NCBI RefSeq assembly: GCF_030269515.1 | Contig: NZ_BSTM01000001.1 | Span: 310,001 to 374,000, forward strand | Source: Actinomadura sp. NBRC 104412 | GTDB lineage: Bacteria; Actinomycetota; Actinomycetes; Streptosporangiales; Streptosporangiaceae | Direction of reading: 5' to 3' | DNA length: 64,000 nucleotides | Part shown: positions 1 through 8,674 of the stretch, piece by piece | Numbering within the stretch: position 1 is the first letter of the stretch | How the letters are laid out: every line of letters begins with the position of its first letter | Made by a program: the position numbers and the translations under genes | The notes under the pieces: model-generated | Database searches by the model: none | The model's input: the letters and a program-made list of their open reading frames with translations, nothing else | Told to the model about the DNA's origin: nothing

Positions 1-217
1 GGGCCAGGTAGTCGGGGAGTTGCCGCCGCTGGGGAGGCGCCTCGGGGAACGGGCGCAGGAACCACCAGCGGTCGCGGAACACCCAGCCGAGCCGCGGATC
101 CGGGCTGAACAGCCTGTCCCTGCGGCCCAGCAGCGCCTGGTGGTCGATGCCGTCCCGCACGAGCGCGAACCCCCGTTCTGGTGTCGGCCCCTCTCGGTCG
201 ATGACGCAAAAACACAC
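1..217 (-). CDS. unknown protein, N-terminal part, cut by window edge
   Basis: Reading the minus strand from a GTG at 217 gives 72 codons open to the window edge, beginning MCFCVIDREGPTPERGF and containing the aromatic stretch GWVFRDRWWFLRPF. Codons end mostly in G or C, and the frame runs away from the HerA-type ATPase gene, so the two would share the 110-bp gap between them. I do not recognise the family. A GTG start is assumed because no ATG lies in this frame; the next upstream codons offer no better start. The head-to-head arrangement suggests a functional link to the ATPase, but that is inference only. Confidence 0.45.
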   Translation of the reverse strand, partial: MCFCVIDREGPTPERGFALVRDGIDHQALLGRRDRLFSPDPRLGWVFRDRWWFLRPFPEAPPQRRQLPDYLA

Positions 218-328
218 AAGCAGATTGACACCGGACTTGTCAGCGGTTCTCCCTAGAATTCGGCTTCCCATCGGGCATCTTGCTCACTAGCCTGACTGAT
301 CACGTCCCGCTGCGGAGGGTGTGGAGGC

Positions 329-3259
329 ATGGCCGGACGACTGCCCGACACGCTGCGGCAACGGATGCGCGCCTTGCCCGTGTGCCGCCTCCTTGAGGCG
401 CCGCGGCCGCAGGGCGAGGACGCCGAGCCGGACGGCCGCGACGAGTGGCGCGACCAGCGGATGGCCGCGCTGGTGTCGGCGTACCACGCCGGTCACGGCC
501 CGGACGGGGAGAGCGGCGCGGTGCTGGTGGCATGGCGGCGCACCCAGGCGTCCGGGCCGACGGAGGTGTTCGTCGGCGGGGACTCGCTTATCGCCGACGC
601 GTCCGAGGGCGGCGCCGCGACGCTGAGCCTGCCCGCGGGCGGGCGTGGCACCCTCCTGCCCGAGGGGCTGCTGGCGGACGCGATGGGCACGTTCCCGCAT
701 TGGGTACGGATCGGCGGCATCTCCGACGGCCTGCTGGCCGACCCCGTCCCGGACGGGAGGAGGGACGGGACGAGGGAACCGGCGCGTCCGTCACTGGAGG
801 ACGGCCTGCTGTCGGTGTGGATGCAGCCGTTCGCGTGGCTGCTGCTCGCCGAGCCCGTGGAGACCGGCGAGGCCGACCGGCTCGCAGTCGAGCTGGCGGA
901 CCGGCAGCAGTACTTCAGGTCGATGGCGGAGATGTCACCGGAGCACGCGGTGGCCTCGATCCGCGACGAGCATCGGCATCGCGAGCTGCGCCAGGCCACC
1001 ACGTCCGGACTGTGGAGGGTGCGGCTCCTGGCCGGTGCCACGACGGAACGCGCGGCGGCGCGCGTGGCGGGGCTGGTGTGCGCGTCGGCCGATCTGGACG
1101 GGCTGCCGTACGCGCTCGTCCCCGAGACCCAGGCGAGCCTCGGGGGCGAGCGTGACGAGCCCGGCGCGGCCAGGCCGTCGTTCCCGTTCGAGGCGAGCAC
1201 GCAAATGCTCGCCGCGCTCGCCCGGCCACCGCTGCGGGAGGTCGCGGGGGTGCGGTTCACGCTGCGCCCCGAGTTCGACGTGACGCCCGAGGCGTCCGCC
1301 TCGGGCGCGGACGGGATCGCGCTGGGACGCGTCCTGGACCGCAACCGCCGTGAGGTCGGCGACCTCACGCTGCCGCTGTCGAGCCTGAACCGGCACACCT
1401 TCGTGTGCGGCGCGACCGGCGCCGGCAAGTCGCAGACCGTCCGCGCGCTGCTGAGCGCCGCGTCGGGGGCGGGGCTGCCGTGGCTGGTGGTGGAGCCCGC
1501 CAAGGCCGAGTACCGGCTGATGGCCGCGCGCCTCCCGGACGCCGAGGTGGTGGCGATCCGTCCCGGTGACCCCGGGGCGATCGCGGCCGGGATCAACCCG
1601 TTGGAGCCCGCGACCGGACCGGACGGGCGGCCGTTCCCGTTGCAGACGCACGCCGACCTGGTGCGCGCGCTGTTCCTGGCGGCGTTCGAGGCCGACGAGC
1701 CGTTCCCTCAAGTGCTGAGCGCGGCGCTGACCCGGTGCTACGAACGGCTCGGCTGGGACCTGGCGCTGGGCGAGCCCGCCGTCCCGGGCGCGACGCCCCG
1801 CTACCCGACGCTGGGCGACCTGCAAGCGGCGGCCGAGGCCGTGGTGGACGAGATCGGGTACGGGCAGGAGATCACCGACAATGTCCGCGGGTTCGTCCGG
1901 GTGCGGCTGTCCAGCCTCCGCCTCGGCACCACCGGCCGGTTCTTCGAGGGCGGGCACCCGGTCGACTTCGGCGAGCTGCTGAGCCGCAACGTCGTCCTGG
2001 AGATCGAGGACGTGGGGGACGACCGCGACAAGGCGTTCCTCATGGGCACGGTGCTGGTGCGCCTGGTGGAGCACCTCCGGCTGCGCCACCGCCACCGGAC
2101 CGGCGGGGCGCTGCGGCACCTCAGCGTGTTCGAGGAGGCGCACCGGCTGCTGCGGCGCACCGAGGAGGCGGGTCCCGCGTCGCACGCGGTGGAGACGTTC
2201 GCGGGGCTGCTGGCCGAGATCCGCGCCTACGGCGAGGGGCTGGTCGTGGCCGAGCAGATCCCGGCGAAGCTCGTCCCGGACGTCATCAAGAACACCGCCG
2301 TCAAGATCGTCCACCGGCTGCCGGCCCGGGACGACCGGGACGCGGTCGGCGCCACGATGAACATCACCGAGGCCCAGTCGCAGTTCCTGGTCACCCTCAC
2401 TCCGGGCGAGGGCGCGGTCTTCACCGACGGCATGGACTTCCCGCACCTCGTCCGGATGCCGGACGGCACGAAGCTGGAGGCGGCCTCCGACCCGGCCGTC
2501 GCCTCCCCCGCGTCGGTGGTGTCGCCGCGCAGCCTCACCTGCGGGAACGATTGCAAGGCGTCGCCGTGCACGCTGCGCGACATGCGCACCGCCCACCACA
2601 CGCTGACGCTGCGCCCGGAACTGGTCCTGTGGGCGGAGCTGGCCGCCGCCGCGCACCTGACCGGCTGGGGAACGCCCGTCCCGGACGAGACCGTGCTGGA
2701 GGCGGTACGGGCGCTCCCGCCACGGCTGCGCGACTGCACGCTCTCGCACGCCGTGGACGCCGCCGTCGCCGCCCGGTCCAGCGTGATCCCGCCGTCCAGC
2801 GGTGACCAGGCGCTGGCCGGTCACCTGGTCGCCGTCCTGCGCGCCTCGTTGGACGGAACGGCCGGGTGCGCGAACGACGAGACCGAGTTCCTTGCCGCGC
2901 CCTACCGATGGTGCCTGGTGCTGGAGGAACTGCGGTCGGCGCAGAAGGTCTCACCGGGACCGGGACGCCATCCGCGCAGCGACGCATGGGCCGCCGCTCA
3001 CGGGCGCGAGATCCCCGGCGCCACCCTCGCCGAGCAGTACGAGCACGTCTCCGCCTGGTGGGACCGGGACCAGCGCGACCGGGACGCCTGCGCCGCCGCG
3101 TTGTGGGGAACGGCCGTCCCCTCCGCGATCGAGACCGCGGTGGGCGTGCGCCGCGACGACGGTGACTGGGCGGCCCGCCTTCGCGAGTCCACGGCGCCGC
3201 TCGGCAACCACACAGGACTCCTGGACTCCTACATCCCGGTCGAGCCTGGGAACGGTTAG
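329..3259 (+). CDS. HerA/DUF87-type ATP-binding protein
   Basis: A 976-residue P-loop ATPase of the HerA/FtsK superfamily, which includes DNA translocases and the motor subunits of several defence systems. Walker A is GATGAGKS (residues 361-368), followed by VVEPAKAEYR typical of DUF87 proteins. The Walker B region is VFEEAHRLL (about 600-608), and the conserved tail QIPAKLVPDVIKNTAVKIVHRLP with the NITEAQSQFL segment follows. A small cysteine cluster (C738, C742, C747) after the ATPase core could bind metal. The ~330-residue N-terminal part has no motif I know. The ATG at 329 is preceded by GGAGGG at 314-319. It overlaps the convergent reductase gene by 4 nt. No nuclease domain is visible; a partner may be the truncated divergent gene. 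Confidence 0.85.
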   Translation: MAGRLPDTLRQRMRALPVCRLLEAPRPQGEDAEPDGRDEWRDQRMAALVSAYHAGHGPDGESGAVLVAWRRTQASGPTEVFVGGDSLIADASEGGAATLSLPAGGRGTLLPEGLLADAMGTFPHWVRIGGISDGLLADPVPDGRRDGTREPARPSLEDGLLSVWMQPFAWLLLAEPVETGEADRLAVELADRQQYFRSMAEMSPEHAVASIRDEHRHRELRQATTSGLWRVRLLAGATTERAAARVAGLVCASADLDGLPYALVPETQASLGGERDEPGAARPSFPFEASTQMLAALARPPLREVAGVRFTLRPEFDVTPEASASGADGIALGRVLDRNRREVGDLTLPLSSLNRHTFVCGATGAGKSQTVRALLSAASGAGLPWLVVEPAKAEYRLMAARLPDAEVVAIRPGDPGAIAAGINPLEPATGPDGRPFPLQTHADLVRALFLAAFEADEPFPQVLSAALTRCYERLGWDLALGEPAVPGATPRYPTLGDLQAAAEAVVDEIGYGQEITDNVRGFVRVRLSSLRLGTTGRFFEGGHPVDFGELLSRNVVLEIEDVGDDRDKAFLMGTVLVRLVEHLRLRHRHRTGGALRHLSVFEEAHRLLRRTEEAGPASHAVETFAGLLAEIRAYGEGLVVAEQIPAKLVPDVIKNTAVKIVHRLPARDDRDAVGATMNITEAQSQFLVTLTPGEGAVFTDGMDFPHLVRMPDGTKLEAASDPAVASPASVVSPRSLTCGNDCKASPCTLRDMRTAHHTLTLRPELVLWAELAAAAHLTGWGTPVPDETVLEAVRALPPRLRDCTLSHAVDAAVAARSSVIPPSSGDQALAGHLVAVLRASLDGTAGCANDETEFLAAPYRWCLVLEELRSAQKVSPGPGRHPRSDAWAAAHGREIPGATLAEQYEHVSAWWDRDQRDRDACAAALWGTAVPSAIETAVGVRRDDGDWAARLRESTAPLGNHTGLLDSYIPVEPGNG

Positions 3260-4263
3260 ACGATCTCGGGCATGAAGTGCCGGAGCTCGGGCGGAAGTTC
3301 CGGCAGGCGCTCGCCGGAGACCTGCCCGGCGATGCCTTCGACGGCGTCCAGGTCGTCCTGGCCGAGCCGCAGGTCGAGCGCGGCGACGTTCTCCTTCACG
3401 CGGGCGGGGTGCCTGGTGCCCGGGATCGGTACCACGGTCAGGCCATGCACCTCGGAGCGCTGGACGAGCCAGGCCAGCGCGATCTGGGCCGGAGTGGCGC
3501 CGTGCGCCTCCGCCAGGCGATGGACGGGGCCGAGCAGTGCCGCGTTGTGCCGCGCGTGCTGGGGAGCGAAGCGCGGGAACATCCGCCGCTCGTCCTCCGC
3601 GTCCAGCTCGGTGGTGGTGATCGTCGCGCCGGTGAGCACGCCGCGTCCCAGCGGGGAGTACGGGACGAACGCGATGCCCAGCTCGGCGCACGCGGGGACG
3701 AGCGCGCTCTCCACCTTCCGGTAGAAGAGGTTCCATTCGTTCTGGACGGCCGCGATGGGATGTTCTCCGTGGGCCGCGCGAAGCTGGTCGGTGCCCAGGT
3801 TGGACAGGCCGATGCATCTGACCTTGCCCTCGTCCACCAGTTCGGCCATCGCGCCGACGGTCTCCTCGATGGGGACGGCCGGGTCGGGCAGATGCTGGTA
3901 GTAGAGATCGATGTGGTCCGTCCCGAGGCGGCGCAGGCTCGCCTCGCACGCCTCGCGCACGTAGGCGGGGTCGCCGCGGACTCCGAGCGGCCGCCCGGTC
4001 TCCGGGTCGCGGACGCCGCCGAACTTGGTGGCGAGCACGACCTCGTCCCGGGGGACGGTGGCGAGGAACTCGCCCAGCAACCGCTCGTTGTCCCCCAGCG
4101 CGTACACGTCGGCGGTGTCCCAGAACCGCACTCCGCCGTCGAAGGCGTCCCGGAGGACCGCGAGCGCCTGGTCCCGGTCGACCGGCCCATAGGACGTGGT
4201 GAGGTTCATACAGCCCAGGCCGAGGGCGCCGACCCTGAGGCCGGACAGCATGACATCGCGCAT
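3256..4263 (-). CDS. aldo/keto reductase
   Basis: A 335-residue NAD(P)H-dependent oxidoreductase of the aldo/keto reductase (TIM barrel) superfamily. The expected catalytic surroundings are present in order: GLGCMNL near the N-terminus, FWDTADVYALGDNE (Asp and Tyr), VVLATKFGG (Lys) and HIDLYYQHLPDP (His). The C-terminal NADP-binding part includes VVPIPGTRHPARVKEN. The start at 4263 is chosen over longer options because CAGGAGG lies 7 nt upstream. The substrate cannot be read from sequence. It is divergent from a TetR regulator, and two palindromes in the gap make repression by that regulator likely. Confidence 0.9.
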   Translation of the reverse strand: MRDVMLSGLRVGALGLGCMNLTTSYGPVDRDQALAVLRDAFDGGVRFWDTADVYALGDNERLLGEFLATVPRDEVVLATKFGGVRDPETGRPLGVRGDPAYVREACEASLRRLGTDHIDLYYQHLPDPAVPIEETVGAMAELVDEGKVRCIGLSNLGTDQLRAAHGEHPIAAVQNEWNLFYRKVESALVPACAELGIAFVPYSPLGRGVLTGATITTTELDAEDERRMFPRFAPQHARHNAALLGPVHRLAEAHGATPAQIALAWLVQRSEVHGLTVVPIPGTRHPARVKENVAALDLRLGQDDLDAVEGIAGQVSGERLPELPPELRHFMPEIV

Positions 4264-4291
4264 CGCTGCGCCTCCTGTACTAGAATGGTGG

Positions 4292-4345
4292 AAGCGGGAT
4301 GAGCATCCCACTTATGGTGGACGATACGGGACGCCCATCCCGTTT
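4292..4345. promoter_or_regulatory. two tandem palindromic operators between AKR and TetR genes
   Basis: Two related inverted repeats lie in the divergent intergenic gap. The first, 4292-4313, has arms AAGCGGGATG and CATCCCACTT (9 of 10 positions pair) around AG. The second, 4325-4345, has arms ATACGGGA and TCCCGTTT around CGCCCA. Both contain the 14-mer pattern GGGAYGNSCATCCC, at 4296-4309 and 4328-4341, so their centres are 32 bp apart, about three helical turns. A TAGAAT hexamer (4281-4286) just before the first site could be a -10 element for the regulator. They are probably the binding sites of the adjacent TetR protein. Confidence 0.65.
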
Positions 4346-4371
4346 GTCGAGCGTCCTCGGGAGAAAAACCA

Positions 4372-4911
4372 GTGCGAGCCGATGCCAGGCGCAACCGCGA
4401 GCGGGTGCTGAGCGCGGCGATCGAGGCGTTCGCCGCCGAGGGGCTGTCGGTCCCGGTGCACGAGATCGCCCGCCGCGCCGGGGTCGGAACGGGCACGGTC
4501 AGCCGGCACTTCCCCACCAAGGAGGCGCTCTACGACGCGATCATCCTGCACCGCGTCGAGCATCTGATCGGGCGCGCCCGCGAGCTGGCCGCATCGGCGG
4601 AGCCCGGCGCCGCGTTCTGGGACTTCTTCGCGTTCATGGTGGACAAGGGCGCGCTCGACCACGGCCTCGCCGAGGCCCTGGCCGGCAGCGGCTACGACGT
4701 CGAGGCGGCCGCCGAACGCACCGGCCACGACGTCATGGGCGCCATGCGCGACCTCCTCACCGCCGCCCAGCGGGCGGGCGAGGTCCGCCAGGACGTCGAC
4801 GTCGCCGACGTCAAGGCGCTGATAACGGCGTGCCTGGCCCGCATGCGCAACGGCTCCGGCGACGACGGCCGCCGCATCATGACGATCATCCGCGCCGGCC
4901 TCCGTCCCTAG
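4372..4911 (+). CDS. TetR/AcrR family transcriptional regulator
   Basis: A 179-residue repressor. The N-terminal helix-turn-helix reads VHEIARRAGVGTGTVSRHF (about residues 27-45) followed by PTKEALYDAII, a standard TetR DNA-binding domain; the C-terminal ligand domain is of the SbtR-like type. The start is GTG at 4372 with GGGAGA at 4359-4364 as ribosome binding site. It is divergent from the aldo/keto reductase gene and probably controls it and itself through the two palindromes in the gap. The inducing ligand is unknown. Confidence 0.9.
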   Translation: MRADARRNRERVLSAAIEAFAAEGLSVPVHEIARRAGVGTGTVSRHFPTKEALYDAIILHRVEHLIGRARELAASAEPGAAFWDFFAFMVDKGALDHGLAEALAGSGYDVEAAAERTGHDVMGAMRDLLTAAQRAGEVRQDVDVADVKALITACLARMRNGSGDDGRRIMTIIRAGLRP

Positions 4912-5049
4912 AGGGCGCGGGCTCCTTGGCCGGGTGTTTGCCCAATCGCGGCCATGCGGAATCCGAAGAGCGGTTGTCGCATCCCGGACCGCGCTGTGAG
5001 GATCGAAACGTCGGGTGGTTCCGCCCGATGCCGTCGTTAGGAGCATCCC

Positions 5050-5457
5050 ATGGCCTCACTGCTCAACCCCTACCTCAACTTCGACGGGGACGCGCGCCCG
5101 GCGATGGAGTTCTACCAGGGGGTCTTCGGCGGAGAGCTGTCGCTGATGACCTTCGGCGAGCAGGGGATGGCCGACACCCCGCACGCCGACAAGATCATGC
5201 ACGGTTCGCTGAAGACCGAGCAGGGCTACGTGCTGATGGGCGCCGACGCCCCGCCCGGCACGGCGCTCAACCCCGGCGACAACATCACGGTCTGCCTGAG
5301 CGGGGACGACGCCGACCTGCTCCGGGGCTACTTCGCGAAGCTGTCGGAGGGAGGCACCGTCTCCGTCCCCCTGGAGAAGCAGATGTGGGGCGACGAGTAC
5401 GGCGCCTGCACCGACCGGTTCGGCATCAACTGGATGGTCGACATCAGCACCGGCTGA
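5050..5457 (+). CDS. VOC family protein, PhnB-like
   Basis: A 135-residue protein of the glyoxalase/bleomycin-resistance fold (VOC superfamily), PhnB/'3-demethylubiquinone methyltransferase-like' subgroup. It begins with LNPYLNFDGDARPAMEFY and ends with DRFGINWMVDI, the two hallmark segments of this subgroup, with MHGSLK and LMGAD between them. Such proteins are usually single-domain and dimeric; many have no assigned reaction. AGGAG 7 nt upstream supports the ATG at 5050. The 138-bp gap before it shows no clear regulatory repeat. Confidence 0.88.
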   Translation: MASLLNPYLNFDGDARPAMEFYQGVFGGELSLMTFGEQGMADTPHADKIMHGSLKTEQGYVLMGADAPPGTALNPGDNITVCLSGDDADLLRGYFAKLSEGGTVSVPLEKQMWGDEYGACTDRFGINWMVDISTG

Positions 5458-5509
5458 GGCGCTGGATCCGGCCGCGCCCGCGGGGCCGGATCTCCGTATC
5501 ATCTGTCGC

Positions 5510-6121
5510 ATGACGAGCGACTCCCCGGACCCGTCCCGGCGGAAAGACCTGCGCGTGTCCCATGCGGAGCGGGACGCCGTCGTGGAACGGCTGCGCGAGG
5601 CGGCGGGCGAGGGACGGCTCGACCTCGACGAGCTGGAGTCGAGGGTCGGCCTCGCGCTGACCGCCAAGACCTACGGCGATCTGGAGGCCCTGACCGCCGA
5701 CCTGCCGCCGCAGCCCCCGCCGCGCCAGGAGCCGCCGCTGGTCCTCAAGGGCGGGCTGAACGGGGCGTCCCGCACCGGGCGCTGGCGCGTCCCCGAGCAC
5801 ATCACCGCGGACGGCGGCCTGGGCGGCGTCAAGATCGACTTCACCCGCGCGGACTGCCCGCTGCCGGAGGTCCGGGTGGAGGCGCACGGGCAGGCGGCGG
5901 GCGTCACCATCGTCGTCCCGGACGGCTGGATGGTGGAGACCAGCGGGTTCGACCCCGCCATCGGCGGCCTCAAGGACAAGACCGACCACGACCCGCTCCC
6001 CGGCACCCCGTTGATCCGGCTCACGGGCAACGGCGGCTCGGCGGGCGTGGTCGTCCGCCATCCCAACCGCTGGGAACGCCGCAAGCTCGAACGCAACCCC
6101 CCGAACACGTCCCTCGGCTGA
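5510..6121 (+). CDS. DUF1707 (SHOCT-like) domain protein
   Basis: A 203-residue protein with an N-terminal DUF1707 domain (residues ~12-64: LRVSHAERDAVVERLREA, then GRLDLDELESRVGLAL and the LEALTADLP end). Family members are common in actinomycetes, often attached to membrane or cell-wall-active domains; here the remainder resembles the DUF1707-associated C-terminal beta-rich part and has no membrane helix. The ATG at 5510 sits 7 nt behind a TATCAT hexamer (5497-5502) and has no ribosome binding site, so translation of a leaderless transcript is likely. Function is unknown. Confidence 0.8.
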   Translation: MTSDSPDPSRRKDLRVSHAERDAVVERLREAAGEGRLDLDELESRVGLALTAKTYGDLEALTADLPPQPPPRQEPPLVLKGGLNGASRTGRWRVPEHITADGGLGGVKIDFTRADCPLPEVRVEAHGQAAGVTIVVPDGWMVETSGFDPAIGGLKDKTDHDPLPGTPLIRLTGNGGSAGVVVRHPNRWERRKLERNPPNTSLG

Positions 6122-6201
6122 CCCCGCCCGCACGCCGCCACAGGTCACGAAGGAGCATCGGCGTGTTATGGGACCTTGACATGGTGTGGGCGTGATGCCA
6201 G

Positions 6202-6236
6202 TTTGATCGTTCAAATGGGCAATTTGAACGATCAAA
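6202..6236. promoter_or_regulatory. long inverted repeat: double LacI-type operator overlapping the regulator start
   Basis: Perfect 15-bp arms (TTTGATCGTTCAAAT at 6202-6216 and its complement at 6222-6236) flank GGGCA. Each arm contains a near-palindromic 12-mer of form TTGANCGNTCAA, the central-CG pattern typical of LacI-family sites, so this is best read as two operators about 20 bp apart. The start ATG at 6215 lies inside the repeat. TTTGAT at 6202-6207 is 7 nt before that ATG and could be a -10 element; a TTGACA is at 6176-6181, though 20 bp from it. Binding here would block the promoter of the whole sugar operon. Confidence 0.8.
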
Positions 6237-7315
6237 ATCCGGCCGCCGGCCGACCTGGCGCCACGATTTCCGAGGTGGCGGCGCGGGCGGGCGTCTCCCG
6301 GCAGACGGTGTCGAACGTGCTGAACGCGCCGGGACGGGTGGCGCCGGAGACGGCGGAGCGGGTACGGAGCGCGATCGCCGCGCTCGGCTACCGGCCGAAC
6401 CGGGCCGCGCGGAACCTGCGGGAACGCGCCAGCCGGTGCATCGGATTCAAGATCGCCCATCCGGCCGGGCTGAACAACCTGCTCGATCGGTTCCTGCACG
6501 CGCTCGCGGACGCGGCCGGCTCGGCGGGCTACCACGTGCTGCTGTTCACCAGCCCCGAGTCCGACGCGGCCACCGGGGCCGCCCCGGCCACCGCGACCAT
6601 GGCCACCACGGCCATCGCCGACGCCGAGCTGGCCTGTTACGAGGACCTGGTCGGCACCGGCACGGTCGACGCCTTCGTGGTCGCCGACGTCGTCGTGAAC
6701 GACCCGCGTCCCGCGTGGTGCGCGCGCATGGGCGTCCCCTGCGTCTGCTTCGGGCGTCCCTGGGGCAGGGAGCACGAGCTGTACTCCTGGGTGGACGTGG
6801 ACGGCGGCGACGGGCTGGCCCAGTCGGTGGACCACCTGGTCGCACGCGGCCACCGGCGCATCGCCTACCTCGGCTGGCCGGAGGGCAGCCGGGTCGGGGA
6901 CGAACGCAGGGCCGGCTGGGACAGGGCCATGCGCCGCCACGGCCTGGACCCGTCCGGCCTGGCGGGAGGCTGCGAGGAGGACACGGCCGCGGTGTCGGCG
7001 GTGGCCCGCGAGCTGCTGGCGATGCCCGACCCGCCCACCGCGTTCGCCTGCGGCAGCGACACGTTCGCGGTGGCGGCGCGGCTCGCGGGCGGCCTGGACC
7101 CGCACGGCGTCCCGAAGGTGGACGTGGTCGGGTACGACGACTCCCCCGCGCTGGCGCTGATGGCGCCGCCGATGCCGAGCGTGCGGCAGCCCGTGGACGA
7201 GGTGGCCCGCCGCATCGTGGACCTGCTGCTGGAGCGGATCCGCACGCCCGGCCTCCCGCCCGAGGGGGTGATGCTGCGCCCAGAACTGGTCACTCGGGGG
7301 GAGGCCGGGCGGTGA
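6215..7315 (+). CDS. LacI family transcriptional regulator
   Basis: A 366-residue repressor. The helix-turn-helix ISEVAARAGVSRQTVSNVLN is at about residues 14-33, followed by the hinge helix region and a periplasmic-binding-protein-like sugar-sensing domain (DLLLERI and VMLRPELVTR at the end are standard). The ATG at 6215 is preferred to an in-frame TTG at 6176, because the HTH then begins at the usual distance and a -10-like TTTGAT ends 7 nt earlier. First gene of an operon with a sugar importer and two glycosidases; it presumably represses its own operon through the inverted repeat over its start. Confidence 0.9.
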   Translation: MGNLNDQNPAAGRPGATISEVAARAGVSRQTVSNVLNAPGRVAPETAERVRSAIAALGYRPNRAARNLRERASRCIGFKIAHPAGLNNLLDRFLHALADAAGSAGYHVLLFTSPESDAATGAAPATATMATTAIADAELACYEDLVGTGTVDAFVVADVVVNDPRPAWCARMGVPCVCFGRPWGREHELYSWVDVDGGDGLAQSVDHLVARGHRRIAYLGWPEGSRVGDERRAGWDRAMRRHGLDPSGLAGGCEEDTAAVSAVARELLAMPDPPTAFACGSDTFAVAARLAGGLDPHGVPKVDVVGYDDSPALALMAPPMPSVRQPVDEVARRIVDLLLERIRTPGLPPEGVMLRPELVTRGEAGR

Positions 7316-7356
7316 CCCGGCGATGGCAATGGCAGCTCCGCGAGAAAGGAAAGATC

Positions 7357-8652
7357 GTGACACCCCTGACGACGACGATGCGTCACGCGATCGCGATAGG
7401 AAGCATGGCGGCCCTCATCGCCGCCTCCGCCGTGGCCTGCGGTGGTGACGAGGGCTCCGGTGGTACGACCGACGAGCTGACGGGACGAGGGCCCATCACC
7501 CTCGCCCAGGGCAAGGACACCTCCGGCAACCTCCAGAGGCAGATCAACGACTGGAACGCCCAGCATCCCAACGAGAAGGTGCGGCTCATCGAGCTGCCCG
7601 AGGACGCCGACGGGCAACGCCAGCAGATGGTGCAGAACGCCCAGGCCAAGTCCGACGCCTACACGGTGCTGGCCCTGGACGTGGTGTGGACGGCCGAGTT
7701 CGCCGCCAACCGCTGGATCACCCGGCTGCCGGAGAACCAGTTCAACCTCGGTTCGCTCCTGCCACCCACGGTGAAGACCGCCCAGTACCGGAACCGGCTC
7801 TACGCCGTCCCGTTCAAGACCAACGCGGGCCTGCTGTTCTACCGCACCGACCTGCTGGAGCAGGCGGGCCTCGACGAGCCGCCGAAGACCTGGTCGGAGA
7901 TGACCTCCGCCTGCGACAAGGTCAAGGACGAGGGGGTGGCCTGCTACGGCGGCCAGTTCGAGAAGTACGAGGGCCTGACCGTCAACTTCTCCGAGGCCGT
8001 CCACAGCGCGGGCGGCGTGGTGGTCAACGACCAGGGCGCGCCCAACGTCAACACGCCGCAGGCCAAGCAGGGCCTGGACTTCCTCGCCCAGGGCTTCAAG
8101 TCCGGCCGCATCCCGAAGTCGGCCATCACGTTCAAGGAGGAGGAGGCGCGCCGCGAGTTCGAGAAGGGCGGGCTGTTCTTCCTGCGGCAGTGGCCGTACC
8201 AGTGGGCGCTGTCGAACAAGAAGGGCGACTCGAAGGTCGTGGGCAAGTTCGACGTGGCGCCGCTGCCCGGCGCGAACGGCCCCGGCGCGCCCACGCTGGG
8301 CGGCTACAACCTGGCGATCTCCTCGTTCGGCAAGAACAAGGCGACCGCGCTCGACTTCATCAAGTTCCTCACCGACGAGCAGCGGCAGCGGCAGAACCTG
8401 CTGGCGACCTCGGAGGCGCCGACGCTGGCCTCGCTGTACGACGACGCCGAGCTGCAGAAGAAGTTCCCGTACCTGCCGGTCCTGAAGCAGTCGCTCCTCA
8501 ACGCCAGGCCGCGGCCGGTCGTGGTCCGGTACGGCGACGTGACCGAGGCGATCCAGGAGAACGCCTACGCCGCGCTCAGCGGGACCAAGACCACCGATCA
8601 GGCCCTCGCCGACATGCAGGCCAAGCTCACCGAGCTGACCAAGCAGCAGTAG
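7357..8652 (+). CDS. extracellular sugar-binding lipoprotein of ABC importer
   Basis: A 431-residue family-1 solute-binding protein. The N-terminus has a signal peptide ending ASAVAC, a lipobox-like site that would anchor the mature protein at Cys. Later segments such as YAVPFKTNAGLLFYRTDLL and NLAISSFGKNKATALDFIKFLT are typical of maltose/oligosaccharide-binding proteins. The GTG at 7357 follows AAAGGAAAG; a later in-frame ATG (7378) is possible but would shorten the signal region. It delivers sugar to the two permeases encoded next. The sugar is not identifiable; the glycosidases downstream suggest an alpha-glucan or related oligosaccharide. Confidence 0.9.
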   Translation: MTPLTTTMRHAIAIGSMAALIAASAVACGGDEGSGGTTDELTGRGPITLAQGKDTSGNLQRQINDWNAQHPNEKVRLIELPEDADGQRQQMVQNAQAKSDAYTVLALDVVWTAEFAANRWITRLPENQFNLGSLLPPTVKTAQYRNRLYAVPFKTNAGLLFYRTDLLEQAGLDEPPKTWSEMTSACDKVKDEGVACYGGQFEKYEGLTVNFSEAVHSAGGVVVNDQGAPNVNTPQAKQGLDFLAQGFKSGRIPKSAITFKEEEARREFEKGGLFFLRQWPYQWALSNKKGDSKVVGKFDVAPLPGANGPGAPTLGGYNLAISSFGKNKATALDFIKFLTDEQRQRQNLLATSEAPTLASLYDDAELQKKFPYLPVLKQSLLNARPRPVVVRYGDVTEAIQENAYAALSGTKTTDQALADMQAKLTELTKQQ

Positions 8653-8674
8653 CGGCGCTGCGAGGAGGGGTCTG

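Noticed and set aside
935-2824. A 629-codon minus-strand frame opposite the HerA-type gene
   Set aside because: Shadow frame rich in Arg/Gln/His with no motif; the plus strand has Walker A and B.
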